DNA of 64,000 nucleotides from Paenibacillus sp. XY044 (GCF_002257645.1 NZ_NQMO01000009.1:124001-188000); one strand, 5' to 3'; positions 1 through 9,178 are shown, counted from the stretch's first letter. A program made the numbers and translations. The notes: generated by a model not told the origin, from the letters alone.

Positions 1-177
1 AATCGTTTGTCTGTTGGCCACTGAAATTTCGTCGACGATTTTGTCGCTGGCCACGATATACGCAATCAAGCCCATAATCAATACGGGAATCGTTGCGAGC
101 AGCGAAGCGGCAACCAGCACTTTTTTGAATTCCGGCCCGGATGTCGATGCAAAGTAAGTCCACGGTTTTCTCATCAT
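1..177 (-). CDS. N-terminal part of a membrane-anchored sensor or regulator (cut by window edge)
   Basis: Only the first 59 codons are in the window, and the frame is open at base 1. The start is the first of two ATGs (ATG ATG) behind an AGGGGGGAG ribosome binding site. The visible protein has a short basic N-terminus and then a hydrophobic helix at about residues 20-42, followed by a polar stretch. This is the usual beginning of Paenibacillus membrane-bound AraC regulators and YesM-type sensor kinases, both of which carry an extracellular sensor domain next. The sequence cannot decide between them. It lies downstream of the GH106-like gene on the same strand, so a role in sensing sugars is plausible but inferred. 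Confidence 0.55.
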   Translation of the reverse strand, partial: MMRKPWTYFASTSGPEFKKVLVAASLLATIPVLIMGLIAYIVASDKIVDEISVANRQTI

Positions 178-208
178 TGATCTCCCCCCTCACCGGTCTC
201 AAAATGAG

Positions 209-240
209 GAAGAATCACCCTCTCGCCGGGATGATTCTTC
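209..240. terminator. Inverted repeat between the glycosidase and the edge gene
   Basis: GAAGAATCA and TGATTCTTC face each other across a 14-base loop just after the glycosidase stop codon. No clear U-run follows on either strand, so this may be a weak terminator or an mRNA-stabilising hairpin. Confidence 0.4.
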
Positions 241-301
241 TCACAGAACGTCTCATATGATCAATAATCCGATAAAATGATGATTTACCTGACAAAAAAA
301 C

Positions 302-2800
302 TCAATTAGTCGACACCTTTATCAGCTGTACCGGGCCCAACAGACCGGACGGGAAGGACTTGCCGTCAAACCGGTTGGCCAGGCTATTGGTAACAGACAC
401 GCGCAGGCAATTCGTTCCAGGGAGCAGCCCCGCTTCTGCAATGTCAAAAACGTAAGGCTTCCACATCCGGACCCCCGCCTCCCGGCCGTTCACATGCAGC
501 CGAACGAATTCATGGGCATCGCCGAGATCAAGCATGAGCTCCGCCCACTCGGACGGATCCGCCACCTCAAGACTCCTCTCGTAAATAACCGTTCCCGAGA
601 AGTGGTTCATCCCTTCCCAACAAGTCCAAGACGACAGCGAAGGGAGCTCGCCGGTCCATGGCCCAACCACCACCTGCCAGCCTTCCGACAAGTCCTCGAC
701 CGAAACATTCCCGGCCCTTATGCTCTGAACCGGCTGCGCTGTCACGCTTGACCCCTGGTCGTCCAAGGACGGATTCACGGCAATGATGATGCATTCCCTG
801 CGCTCCAAGCGTATGTCGACGATCTGTCCATCCTTCGTTCGCACCGTCCCCGCCGCTTCGCATTCTCCCGTCCAAGGCCGCCAATATTCGGTCGTACCGG
901 CGTGGTTCATCCATAGAGCACCTTCGTATCCTTCTTCGCCTTCATTGACGATGACACTGAAGCAGATACCGTTCTTCGTAACCCGGCTGATCCGAATGGC
1001 TTCCGCGGCGGGTTCGAGCCTATGCGTTCCGCCCAGCCTGCGCCCCAGCTCTTCCGGAATCTCTTCGACTCGGCTTACCGCGACCTGGCCGATATTCGCG
1101 CTCTGCTCGCCTACAGGATCCCATTCGAGGATCACGCCGCCCTGATTGGCAAACGTCCTCAGATTTTGCCGGCTGGCTGGCGTCATCCGAAGAGAATCCT
1201 CAATCAAGATCGCTTTATAACGGTAACCGGCAATCGCAATCGTCCCGTCCTCTATCTGGCAGGAGGTGTTCAGCAGCGATTCCTCCAAGTAATTGAACTC
1301 GATCTGCTGCTCATACAGCGGCTTGACGATTTGCCAAGGCAGGTACTTTGGCCCCGCCAGTACAGCGATCTCCGCCCCGTTCACGCCGCCCGTCATCATC
1401 CAGCTCATCCGCTTGATGTACCTTGCGAACCGGCCGTACTCAGGCCACCAAATGTTGTGAGGCCCAACATCCGGCGGACGCTCGTCCCTGCGCTCCCCGC
1501 GGATGGAGTAATAAAAGGCATGCGGGCTGATCAGATTGACGCCCCGGACGAACAGCCAGTCCAGGTACCATTTCATATTGTCAGCGCTCAGCGACCATCC
1601 GCCCTCGATTCCGCAGACGCCGAAGCATTCGTTCAGGTTTCTCCGTCTCCCCCGGTGACGCGCGGCATCCGACGAACACTTGCCCATGGTACTGTGCACG
1701 CCTATGAGCGACTTGCCGTCTTCAGGGGCAATATACCTCCAAACGACATCCTGCCCAGGGATATGAAAATGCTCCAGCAAACCGATGTCGTCGCTACCTG
1801 CCGGATGACCGGTGAGGCTAATGCCGTGGGCCTCGCACCAATCGGCGATTTGCTTATAATACGTGCGCGCCAGCCGGTTCCGAACCGCGGTTTCGTAGGC
1901 TTCCCGAACCGAAACGGTCGAGTCCCCCATCTCGAGCCACAGCGCCGGCAAATCCTGCTCGCGAAAGCCGCCGGCGATAAGCTCATTCAGGAAGCCGTTC
2001 GTCCATGGCTTCAGGCCCCGGGTATGTCCGCGGCCGAGCAGATCCGGTTCGTCGGTGAAAAAGGCGAACACGGTCGTTCCAAAATAGCGATGCAGCCTTT
2101 GATAGTATCTTTCATGCGTTATCGTAATAAAGGACTTCACCGCATCCGGATTTAGCAAATCAGCCGCTAACGGGGCATCGGGCTCGCCATCGTCCTGTCC
2201 GGGATGAACGCCGCGGATGGTTCCCTGTGATGGAGTCTCGACGAAACATAAGAGCGACCAATTTCCTTCATCCGGCGGCGTGAACGACACACCGTCGTTC
2301 ACATACTCGAGCACGAGTGTCGTTCCACCTCGGACTTCACCCGTGGGCTGCTTGGCGACGGCTTGTACCGATACCAGCGTCTCCCCCGGCGACAGTGCGA
2401 AAGGAACCCGTACGGGGCTGGATCCTTTATCGCACGGGATCTCCTGAAGCCGCAGCCCCAGGCTTGCAAATCCGGGATTCTGCTGTACGACGAGTCCGCA
2501 GGCGGATCCGGAAGGATACATCCCTTCGTCATACAGAATGACCCGCATCCCCAGATCGGCGGCTTCTGATACGGCGGTTTCGACCAAATCCATGTACTTC
2601 TCCGATAAATAAGGGATCTCTCGAGGCATTCCCATCCGCGGGTGAATGACAAAGCCCGCCACCTCTTTGGCATGAAAATCACGGATCTGGCGGATGATTT
2701 CCTCCTCGGATAATGCATCGTTCCAGAACCAAAAGGGGATGGGGCTGAATTCAGCAGGCGGGTCGGCAAACTGCTGTTTAAGATTTTCGATTTCCGTCAT
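302..2800 (-). CDS. GH106-like glycoside hydrolase (alpha-L-rhamnosidase family)
   Basis: An 832-residue cytoplasmic protein with no signal peptide. The N-terminus carries the PFWFWND pattern and the following helix/strand pattern (EEIIRQIRDFHAKEVAGFVIHPR) typical of GH106 and its relatives, a TIM-barrel family acting on terminal rhamnose. FFTDEPD near residue 250 is a likely active-site loop with an acidic pair. The last 110 residues form a galactose-binding-like beta-sandwich (LMLDLGDAHEFVRLHVNG). The frame opens with GTG at 2809, but AGGTG sits six bases before the ATG at 2800, so that ATG is chosen. Function is inferred from family resemblance. Many such proteins are annotated only as glycosyl hydrolase, and the true substrate is unknown. 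Confidence 0.72.
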   Translation of the reverse strand: MTEIENLKQQFADPPAEFSPIPFWFWNDALSEEEIIRQIRDFHAKEVAGFVIHPRMGMPREIPYLSEKYMDLVETAVSEAADLGMRVILYDEGMYPSGSACGLVVQQNPGFASLGLRLQEIPCDKGSSPVRVPFALSPGETLVSVQAVAKQPTGEVRGGTTLVLEYVNDGVSFTPPDEGNWSLLCFVETPSQGTIRGVHPGQDDGEPDAPLAADLLNPDAVKSFITITHERYYQRLHRYFGTTVFAFFTDEPDLLGRGHTRGLKPWTNGFLNELIAGGFREQDLPALWLEMGDSTVSVREAYETAVRNRLARTYYKQIADWCEAHGISLTGHPAGSDDIGLLEHFHIPGQDVVWRYIAPEDGKSLIGVHSTMGKCSSDAARHRGRRRNLNECFGVCGIEGGWSLSADNMKWYLDWLFVRGVNLISPHAFYYSIRGERRDERPPDVGPHNIWWPEYGRFARYIKRMSWMMTGGVNGAEIAVLAGPKYLPWQIVKPLYEQQIEFNYLEESLLNTSCQIEDGTIAIAGYRYKAILIEDSLRMTPASRQNLRTFANQGGVILEWDPVGEQSANIGQVAVSRVEEIPEELGRRLGGTHRLEPAAEAIRISRVTKNGICFSVIVNEGEEGYEGALWMNHAGTTEYWRPWTGECEAAGTVRTKDGQIVDIRLERRECIIIAVNPSLDDQGSSVTAQPVQSIRAGNVSVEDLSEGWQVVVGPWTGELPSLSSWTCWEGMNHFSGTVIYERSLEVADPSEWAELMLDLGDAHEFVRLHVNGREAGVRMWKPYVFDIAEAGLLPGTNCLRVSVTNSLANRFDGKSFPSGLLGPVQLIKVSTN

Positions 2801-3135
2801 GATCGGCACCTCATTTCACGTTGATCAACAATCCTTACCTGTAGATATACGCATATGGATCCTTTTTTAAGGAAGCGGTTTCAATTCAAACTACATCGAT
2901 CTTATCGTCATGCAATGGAAAGGACAATATTAAAATTGTGCGGAATCATATAATAATATTGCTTTAGGGCTGTGCCTCCCCAGAATATCACCTGGTGCCG
3001 GACGTGAACATAATCAAATTTTATGATTATCCGGTATGTTGAGTATCCCAGTACTTCATCTCCCCAAAAAGACATAAAGCCGCCGCACCGGGCAGCATTT
3101 GCTCCCAGTACGGCGGCACTCATGCCAATGCCGTA
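2801..3135. other. Gene-free spacer
   Basis: Holds the upstream region of the GH106-like gene and the terminator of the ketosteroid-isomerase-like gene. A 71-codon minus-strand frame here (2908-3123) has no ribosome binding site and no recognisable sequence. Nothing else was found. Confidence 0.6.
3079..3117 (-). terminator. Hairpin downstream of the ketosteroid-isomerase-like gene
   Basis: A GC-rich stem (GCCGCCG with CGGCGGC, extended by imperfect pairing toward the loop) lies about 20 bases after the stop. On the minus strand it is followed by TTTATGTC and TTTTT, so it fits an intrinsic terminator. Confidence 0.6.
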
Positions 3136-3513
3136 TCACTTGATGACCATGTCCCCCGGCCCCCAGTACGCCTTCATCGATATGATGCTGCCATTTTCGT
3201 CGAAAGTCATGACTTCTATAACCGGAATGGAAATGGTTTTTCCTTCGGCGGCGGTCGTTATATTCAGCGCCATCGCACCTGAATTGCTGTGTGATCCCCG
3301 TATAGGACCCTCAAGCCGGATTCGGGTATTCCCGTTAACCACCTTTTTGTAAAACTCAGCGATCGCGGATTTGCCTTCTACAGGCGGTGATCCGACCGGA
3401 TCTTCCACGGTGGCTTCTTCCCCGAAAAGGGAAAGCACACCTTCCAAATCATCTTGATTGAAGCAGTCAATGTACTGTTTCATCGCGGTTTTGATTACGT
3501 GTTCCTGCGGCAT
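3136..3513 (-). CDS. NTF2-fold steroid delta-isomerase-like protein
   Basis: A 125-residue single-domain protein that aligns with ketosteroid isomerases by eye. Tyr14 and Asp38 (in VEDPVGS) fall at the very positions of the catalytic Tyr14 and Asp38 of the Comamonas enzyme. The third catalytic position, Asp99, is matched by a glutamate at 100 (PVIEV). The C-terminus has the usual MKAYWGPGD turn. GGAGG precedes the ATG. It is divergent from the SnoaL/NmrA operon. A steroid substrate is not implied; these proteins are often annotated only as nuclear transport factor 2 family. Retention of the catalytic residues suggests a real isomerase or a related acid/base reaction. Confidence 0.75.
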   Translation of the reverse strand: MPQEHVIKTAMKQYIDCFNQDDLEGVLSLFGEEATVEDPVGSPPVEGKSAIAEFYKKVVNGNTRIRLEGPIRGSHSNSGAMALNITTAAEGKTISIPVIEVMTFDENGSIISMKAYWGPGDMVIK

Positions 3514-3700
3514 GGTTTCCTCCTTCAGACTGATTTTCCGTCATTTAGTAGCGATTCTTTCCAATTCATATTTTATACTTCCCTTCGTCCGGATGCCAAT
3601 GAAGGGCACTTTAGTCAAATGCAGAGCGAAATCGGCAGCCTGTTAACAGGGACTCCTTCCACCAAATTTCTCTTTTCCGGACTATTTAGTCAAAATATTA

Positions 3701-3729
3701 TTGACCGTTCGGTCCGGAATTGTTATATT
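3701..3729 (+). promoter_or_regulatory. Sigma-A-type promoter with embedded TetR-type operator
   Basis: TTGACC at 3701-3706 and TATATT at 3724-3729 are 17 bases apart. The perfect palindrome GACCG-TT-CGGTC (3703-3714) overlaps the -35 box. Its shape resembles operators of the Bacillus LmrA/YxaF branch of TetR repressors. A TetR gene lies 1.5 kb downstream at 5193-5795, so repression of the SnoaL/NmrA operon by that protein is a reasonable inference. Confidence 0.6.
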
Positions 3730-3793
3730 AAGTCCATACCTTTGGCTAATTGCTAAACAGGTCCAATCCACCACAGAAAGCGAGGCATCTGAA

Positions 3794-4189
3794 ATGAGCA
3801 CGAGTTCTTCCGCACAGGCTGAAACGATCATGCGATTATTTACAGACCGTATTATTCATAAAGATTATGAGGCTGTTCTCGATTTATTTGATGAGCATGT
3901 CATTTTTGAATTCCCTTATGCCCCTGAAGCGTTCGCAGCACGGCTGGACGGCAAAGCGGCGTTACAGCAGCATCTGGATATGCTGGATACACTGCTTGAG
4001 CTTCATTCTTTTACCAAACCGCTTGTTCATACGTCGGATGACTCCCCGGTATTTATTGCCCAGTACGAAGGAAGCGGAACGATCCTCGCGGATGGCAAAC
4101 CGTATGCGCAGAAGTATATTTCCGTCATCGAGGTCAAGGACGATAAAATTGTCCGGTTTCAGGACTACTGGAACCCGTCAGCACTTTGA
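3794..4189 (+). CDS. SnoaL-like NTF2-fold protein
   Basis: A 131-residue polyketide-cyclase-like protein. It opens with the typical helix (ETIMRLFTDRIIHKDYEAVLDLFDEHVIFEFPY), then carries a G-KAALQQHL segment and a C-terminal IVRFQDYWNP strand. The start is the ATG at 3794 with GAGG eight bases upstream, not the earlier in-frame ATG at 3701, which lies in the promoter. It is the first gene of a two-gene operon with the NmrA-like gene, 34 bases apart. SnoaL/NmrA/TetR sets are common in Firmicutes and are usually thought to handle reactive or foreign small molecules. The substrate is unknown. Confidence 0.75.
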   Translation: MSTSSSAQAETIMRLFTDRIIHKDYEAVLDLFDEHVIFEFPYAPEAFAARLDGKAALQQHLDMLDTLLELHSFTKPLVHTSDDSPVFIAQYEGSGTILADGKPYAQKYISVIEVKDDKIVRFQDYWNPSAL

Positions 4190-4223
4190 TCATCACCCAA
4201 TCGATACAAGAGGAGCTGTTCTT

Positions 4224-5111
4224 ATGCATACCGATCCGTCTACTCGCATTCTGATCACGGGGGGACAAGGAAAAACATCCTCCCGGCTTGCACAACTATT
4301 AATCCATCAAGGCAACCCCATCCGAAGTGCGGGCCGCGGCCCGTCCAAGATAGAGAATGCGCTGGCAGACCATGTCCGCTTCGATTGGTACGACGATTCC
4401 ACCCACGATGCGGCTCTACAAAGCATCGGTGCGGTTTATCTCGTCGCGCCGACGGGCATGCATCCCGAAGATGTCATGATTCCCTTTATCCGCAAAGCGT
4501 TGGACGCATCCGCCTCCCGGTTCGTTCTGCTGTCCAGTGCATCGGTAACGGAGCATGACCCCGTCTTCGGCCCCGTCCATCAGTACCTGAAAGAGCACGC
4601 CCCCGAGTGGGCCGTGCTGCGGCCTTCCTATTTCATGCAAAATTTTACGGAAGGCGGACACGGACATACGATGCGCCAGCAAGGTCAAATCTTCACGGCT
4701 GCCGGAGACGGCAAAGTCGGCTTCGTCGATGCGGATGATATTTCAGCCGTTGCCTTCCATGCGCTGACGGATAAGGAACCGCACAATACGGAGCATATCA
4801 TTACGGGGCCCGAATCGCTCAGCTATGATGAAGCCGCAGCGGTAATCAACCGGCATACCGGCCTGGCCGTCAAGCACAGCCGTATTACGGAAGAGCAGCT
4901 GGCACAGTCGCTTGCAGCTGCCGGTATTCCGAACAAGTATGCCGAACTCCTGGCTGATCTGGATCGCCGTATTCGGACGGAAGGAGTGGAAGACCAAGTT
5001 ACGGACACGGTAGTGCGAGTAACCGGGCGGGATCCGCGTTCCCTGGAAGATTTTATCCGGAGCCACCGGAGCTGGTTTGAACAAGGCTTACCGGCTGGAG
5101 AAATGGTCTAA
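4224..5111 (+). CDS. NmrA-like NAD(P)-binding protein (ergot EasG-like family)
   Basis: A 295-residue Rossmann-fold protein. ILITGGQGKTSSRLAQLL near residue 9 is the glycine-rich dinucleotide loop, and VLRPSYFMQNF and GFVDADDISAVA are the conserved NmrA/SDR-a5 segments. The canonical Tyr-x3-Lys is not evident, so it may bind NAD(P)H as a sensor or act as an atypical reductase. Prokaryotic members are often named after the ergot biosynthesis protein family, but ergot chemistry is not implied here. AGGAG lies eight bases before the ATG. It is co-transcribed with the SnoaL-like gene and converges on the TetR gene. Confidence 0.75.
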   Translation: MHTDPSTRILITGGQGKTSSRLAQLLIHQGNPIRSAGRGPSKIENALADHVRFDWYDDSTHDAALQSIGAVYLVAPTGMHPEDVMIPFIRKALDASASRFVLLSSASVTEHDPVFGPVHQYLKEHAPEWAVLRPSYFMQNFTEGGHGHTMRQQGQIFTAAGDGKVGFVDADDISAVAFHALTDKEPHNTEHIITGPESLSYDEAAAVINRHTGLAVKHSRITEEQLAQSLAAAGIPNKYAELLADLDRRIRTEGVEDQVTDTVVRVTGRDPRSLEDFIRSHRSWFEQGLPAGEMV

Positions 5112-5129
5112 GACGTTATCAGCACACAG

Positions 5130-5176
5130 AAAGGGGCTGCCCATGGTCATGATTGATGACACGGGACAGCCCTTTT
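5130..5176. terminator. Bidirectional terminator between nmrA-like and tetR genes
   Basis: AAAGGGGCTG pairs with CAGCCCTTTT (one G-U pair) and the stem extends with CCC/GGG. Both flanks end in A or T runs, so it can end both converging transcripts. Confidence 0.75.
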
Positions 5177-5192
5177 AATATACCAGCCTGTT

Positions 5193-5795
5193 TTATTCAT
5201 TACTGCTTTCATTTGACTTGAGGACAGACAGTACCATCCGCATAATACCGTACAGGTTCTGTTCGTCCATCCCCATCTTTGCCGCAACGACCAAGGATAT
5301 CCGTTCATGCGCCAGAAACCGGGACAGGTCGCGGATATTGGTTTCCGGACCGATCTCGCCCCGCTCCCGCCCGTTCTCCAGCATGCTATAGAAAGCCTGT
5401 TCCACCTGTTCGGTGTTAGAACGGATATAGGCGGCCAGCTCCTCGTCATGAGGCGCTTGCTCAATCGCGCTGCTGATGATAAAGCACTCCCGGCGCAGCT
5501 CCGGGTCCGCAAGAGCGCTGATCATCGCCGTGAAAGCCAGCTTTACTTTATCAATAACCGCACCTGGCTGGTCCATCGATTCCAGCAAATCGCGATTTTT
5601 GCGATCCATATAATATTTGACGGCCGTAACGAACAGGTCACGCTTCGTTCCGTACGTGTCATACAAACTCTGGCGGGCGATGCCCAGCCCGGTTAACAAG
5701 TCCGGCAGCGAAGTGCCTTCATAGCCCCGGCTCCCGAAAACTTTCATCGCTTTATGCAGAACTTCATTCGTATCAAATGCTTTTGTTCTTGCCAC
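5193..5795 (-). CDS. TetR family transcriptional repressor
   Basis: A 200-residue regulator with a TetR DNA-binding domain at residues 1-50 (NEVLHKAMKVFGSRGYEGTS, then GIARQSLYDTYGTKRDLF as the recognition helix). The C-terminal ligand domain resembles the TetR_C group of the YxaF/LmrA branch. The start is GTG, with AGGGG about eight bases upstream. It converges on the SnoaL/NmrA operon, whose promoter carries a GACCGttCGGTC palindrome; it is the obvious candidate repressor. Its inducer is unknown. Confidence 0.85.
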   Translation of the reverse strand: MARTKAFDTNEVLHKAMKVFGSRGYEGTSLPDLLTGLGIARQSLYDTYGTKRDLFVTAVKYYMDRKNRDLLESMDQPGAVIDKVKLAFTAMISALADPELRRECFIISSAIEQAPHDEELAAYIRSNTEQVEQAFYSMLENGRERGEIGPETNIRDLSRFLAHERISLVVAAKMGMDEQNLYGIMRMVLSVLKSNESSNE

Positions 5796-5917
5796 TTTCA
5801 GCGCCCCTTTTCTCTTTAATCATAGGGCAAATATCGGGGAGCTGCAACGTCGGCGAAAGCTTGACTCAAGCGCTAGTCCCCGCACCGTTTGATTAAATAA
5901 TCCGGGAGAGCGAGAAC

Positions 5918-8719
5918 TTATAGTATGGTCTGAAGCTCGGAAGGCGCAAGCTCTACCTGCGGATCAAAGTCATCGGATCGCACATAGTCGATCAGGCTGT
6001 GCAGGAACTGCTTGCCTTCCGGCGTACCGGTCACCGCTTCCGTATTCAGCGGACAAACGAGAAGCTTGCCGGCACCGACCCGGCACTCAAACAAGAGGCC
6101 AAGCTTATGGTTGCGCTCAAAATTGTCGATCGTCTGTACGATCGGCGACACGGCCCGGGGCAGTTCGTCCAGAATGACCGGGCGCGAGTAGGTGGCGATG
6201 CTCCACCAAGGATACGTCGAATGCGATGCGCTTGGAAAATGCCGCAGTGCCGGATGCGAGTGATCGATCAGCAGTCCCATCGTACCGACAGGCACAGGCT
6301 TGTTCATACTCTCCGATATCGACCGGAACATCGGGTAGCACCAAAAATCGGTGCAGTACGTGCCGTCTACGGCGGATTTCAAGCGGGCCGGGTCCGGCGT
6401 AAGCAGCAGGGACTCCCCCTGCTCAAGACGCGCCAGGACGCCTGGGTCCAGCGCTTTGACCCATTGCACGGCAGATTCTTCGACAGTCACTCCGGACGGA
6501 TAGAGCCAGAGCGGATAGGTTTTACGGATGTCCGTCCCGGTGATGGCGAGCGTTATGGTGACCTGCGTCATGCGCGCAGTATCCGGAACCACGAAGGAGA
6601 TATCCCCGAAATCGACGTAGTTGTCGCCTTCCGATATTTCTGCAGTCAGCATTCCTTCTGCCAGGATCGTCCCGCCTTCCGCTACGGCCCAGACCACCTC
6701 AGCAGCATTTAGCGGTACGCCGCGGAAATACGCCAGTTCGACGTGCGCGTCGAAACGCTCGCCGGCTGTAAAATTATACTTGTCAAAACGCGCCAGCAGT
6801 ACGGCATCGGAGCAGAACGTCCGCCACTCCTCCGGAGTCACCAAGCCTTTGCTGTCCATAAAAGCATCCAGCACGCCTACTAGCGCCGTCCCTTGGCCGC
6901 TGAAATCCTGCAGATCCAAAAGCTGGAACCCTGCAAGCCGGCGGGACCGGAAAACAGCTTCTAACTCCTCCTTATAGCAGTCCACCGCCAGCTGCCCGGA
7001 GTTCCAAAAGTATGCCTCCGCCAAATGGCCGAGCCCTTTGTCCTCCAGCCGTTTCCGGAAGGTTTCGAAATTCCGGGCTTTGAGGGAGCCCGTGTATTTC
7101 TCGATCTCGGCAAAATTCGGGAAGGTCGCATACTGCCCGATCTCGTGCGAAACGACCGGGATGCGGGGGATCAATTCTTCCTCTACGGCCGACGCCTGCA
7201 CGGTCTTCGTCCCGGTGCCGTACTGGATCTGGATGCTGTTCCCTGACCCTTCCTCCGCTCCTTTACCGAAGACGGACGGTTTGATCTGCTCGTCGTAGTC
7301 TTTACGGGTGCTTGGCATGTCCGTCTGTATGTGGCCTTGCGGGGCGTCACACATGGCGTAAGATCCGCGGAAGAGACGTTCCCGCGAAAAGCGGACGCCG
7401 CAGAAGAAATCCTCCTCAGGAAGAATGTCCGGCACGAACTGGAAGTTGTTTGAGCCTTGCGTATACAAGTGACGGTCATCGAACGCCTTGTAAGCGGCCA
7501 GAATCTCACTGAGGCGAGCCTTGCTGCCCCACAGCTCGTTTCCGAGCGACATCATCACAAAAGACGGATGATTGCCGAAGCTATCCAGCATGGAGAACCC
7601 TTCCTGAATCAGGTATTCCTGTTCGGCGGCGTTGTGATTCGGATCGGATTCATCGGTGACGGTTCCCCAGAAAGGAAGTTCCGGCTCCATATAGATCCCC
7701 AGCAGATCGGCTGCGGTAAAGGCGGCTTCCGGTGGACAGCACGTATGGAAGCGATAGTGGTTGATGCCATACGATTTGGCAACGGTAAGCACCTGCAGCC
7801 ATTCTTCAACCGTCGTAGGCGCATAACCTGTCAGCGGGAAAATGAGGCCGTCATGCTTTCCGCGCAGAAAGGTCGGGATCCCGTTAATCGTAAATTTATC
7901 TCCGTCGGCCTGGAATGTCCGCAACCCGAATACGTTTTCGTTCACATCCAGCAGCGTCCCTTCCTCATCCTCGAGACGAAGGTTCAGCTTGTACAGATAG
8001 GGCTCCGACTCGCTCCACAGCTTGGCATCTTCACCGAGCGGGTAATTGACAACGACCTCGCTATCATCGGAAAGAACGAACGTTTGCGCCGCTGGCCGAT
8101 GCTCGGAATCGCCGTTGAACCCGGTTGCTGTGACGACCAGCTTGTCCGCGGAGATACCTGCGCGGCGCGCTTTGACGGTTACCGACCGGCTTGCAGCATC
8201 CGGGTAGACCTGGACATTTTGCAGGTAGCGCTTGCCCGTAAATTGCAGCTCAATCCGTCCGGTGATGCCGTTCCAGTTCGTCTGCGTATCCGGTGATGTG
8301 AGATGGCCGCCTTTTGTCGGATAGTCCGTGTTATCGACGCGAATAAGGATCGAATGCGTTCCTGCGGTCAATCCCCCGGCGATCTCATACACATGGGGAT
8401 TGCTCAGACTGTTGCGTTTGCCCAGTTCCTGACCGTCGATCCAAACGGTTGTCATGCGCGTTCGCTCCAGGTAAAGAAAACAGGGTGATCCAGCGAGTGT
8501 AGCGTCCACTTCAAACGTCCGTGAAAACCAGGCAAAACCTTCAAAACGGTACTCGTCCGTAAGCGATCCGATCTCCGCGGCTTTGTTCCGCTCCCCTTTT
8601 CGGGCATGGGATGTCGTACCCGGGAGCGCCATCGTATCGGTGAACGGCGTTTGCAGACCGGTCTTCTCTTCGTCCAGCTGAAGCTCCCAAATTCCGGCTA
8701 GATTTAATGTAGTAAGCAA
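5918..8719 (-). CDS. Glycoside hydrolase family 2 enzyme (beta-galactosidase/beta-glucuronidase type)
   Basis: A 933-residue cytoplasmic GH2 protein. The N-terminal jelly-roll (FAWFSRTFEV, VWIDGQELG, NWNGITGRIEL) is followed by an immunoglobulin-like domain and a TIM barrel beginning near residue 280 (FLRGKHDG). Glu395 in SLGNELWG is the acid/base and Glu526 in VSHEIGQY is the nucleophile, by standard GH2 motifs. The start is TTG with GGAGG seven bases upstream. The C-terminal 300 residues are a beta-rich extension without a clear match. It is monocistronic. Substrate specificity cannot be read from the sequence, and a beta-galactosidase label would be a guess. Confidence 0.85.
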   Translation of the reverse strand: MLTTLNLAGIWELQLDEEKTGLQTPFTDTMALPGTTSHARKGERNKAAEIGSLTDEYRFEGFAWFSRTFEVDATLAGSPCFLYLERTRMTTVWIDGQELGKRNSLSNPHVYEIAGGLTAGTHSILIRVDNTDYPTKGGHLTSPDTQTNWNGITGRIELQFTGKRYLQNVQVYPDAASRSVTVKARRAGISADKLVVTATGFNGDSEHRPAAQTFVLSDDSEVVVNYPLGEDAKLWSESEPYLYKLNLRLEDEEGTLLDVNENVFGLRTFQADGDKFTINGIPTFLRGKHDGLIFPLTGYAPTTVEEWLQVLTVAKSYGINHYRFHTCCPPEAAFTAADLLGIYMEPELPFWGTVTDESDPNHNAAEQEYLIQEGFSMLDSFGNHPSFVMMSLGNELWGSKARLSEILAAYKAFDDRHLYTQGSNNFQFVPDILPEEDFFCGVRFSRERLFRGSYAMCDAPQGHIQTDMPSTRKDYDEQIKPSVFGKGAEEGSGNSIQIQYGTGTKTVQASAVEEELIPRIPVVSHEIGQYATFPNFAEIEKYTGSLKARNFETFRKRLEDKGLGHLAEAYFWNSGQLAVDCYKEELEAVFRSRRLAGFQLLDLQDFSGQGTALVGVLDAFMDSKGLVTPEEWRTFCSDAVLLARFDKYNFTAGERFDAHVELAYFRGVPLNAAEVVWAVAEGGTILAEGMLTAEISEGDNYVDFGDISFVVPDTARMTQVTITLAITGTDIRKTYPLWLYPSGVTVEESAVQWVKALDPGVLARLEQGESLLLTPDPARLKSAVDGTYCTDFWCYPMFRSISESMNKPVPVGTMGLLIDHSHPALRHFPSASHSTYPWWSIATYSRPVILDELPRAVSPIVQTIDNFERNHKLGLLFECRVGAGKLLVCPLNTEAVTGTPEGKQFLHSLIDYVRSDDFDPQVELAPSELQTIL

Positions 8720-9132
8720 ATGATAACCTCCTCAAATTGGTTAGGCTGCATGCAGCGCATACATAGAAACAGAAGCTAAATAAGTTGAATTTGAAATAGC
8801 CGATAGGGGCAAGTACGTATAATGTCCCTACGATCTCTCTTGTTTTCGGATGTCTTGGTTTTATGAAATCCACGTGAGGCAGAAATCCGAAAGCCAAAGT
8901 ATATGCTTTCGATGTCAGCTTTCCTTTGGAAAGCTTTTAGACCGCTTCGCTTCTTCGGAATCATTTTACTCCCTTGCTTGCATCCTATTCTTTAGTTCAA
9001 CTTATATAGTTTTATGTAAGACAAACCTCGTTTTCCGGCCAGCAGAACGGACGAAAACGTGATCTGAAAAATTGAGTAAAGTATACCCTTTGATCTCCAT
9101 GGAGGTCAATCGGGTTCTGGGATACAGTACAA
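8720..9132. other. Long spacer upstream of the GH2 gene, containing a dispersed repeat
   Basis: No gene is supported here. The short frames lack ribosome binding sites and known motifs. A repeat copy lies near 8807-8837 (listed separately). Confidence 0.5.
8807..8837. repeat. Dispersed short repeat, copy 1
   Basis: GCAAGTACGTA, one variable base, then AATGTCCCTACG. It shares a core of about 24 bases with 40814-40842, with one mismatch in the core and similar left flanks (GATAGGG against GATGGGC). The GGG...TACGTA...CCC layout is partly palindromic. No transposase is nearby. Confidence 0.6.
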
Positions 9133-9162
9133 AAGCCTGAACTCCAAATGGAGTCAGGCTTC
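9133..9162 (-). terminator. Terminator of the oxidoreductase gene
   Basis: A stem built from AAGCCTGA and TCAGGCTT with an inner CTCCA/TGGAG pairing lies 17 bases after the stop. On the minus strand it ends in CTTTTG. Confidence 0.65.
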
Positions 9163-9178
9163 GGCAATCGCGAATAGG

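Noticed and set aside
1022..2155. 377-codon plus-strand open frame
   Set aside because: It lies antisense to the conserved GH106-like gene, lacks a ribosome binding site and has no recognisable protein pattern. GC-rich genes often open the opposite frame.
2908..3123. 71-codon minus-strand frame
   Set aside because: No ribosome binding site, and it overlaps the terminator of the isomerase-like gene.
7457..8296. 279-codon plus-strand open frame
   Set aside because: Antisense to the GH2 gene, whose catalytic motifs are intact.
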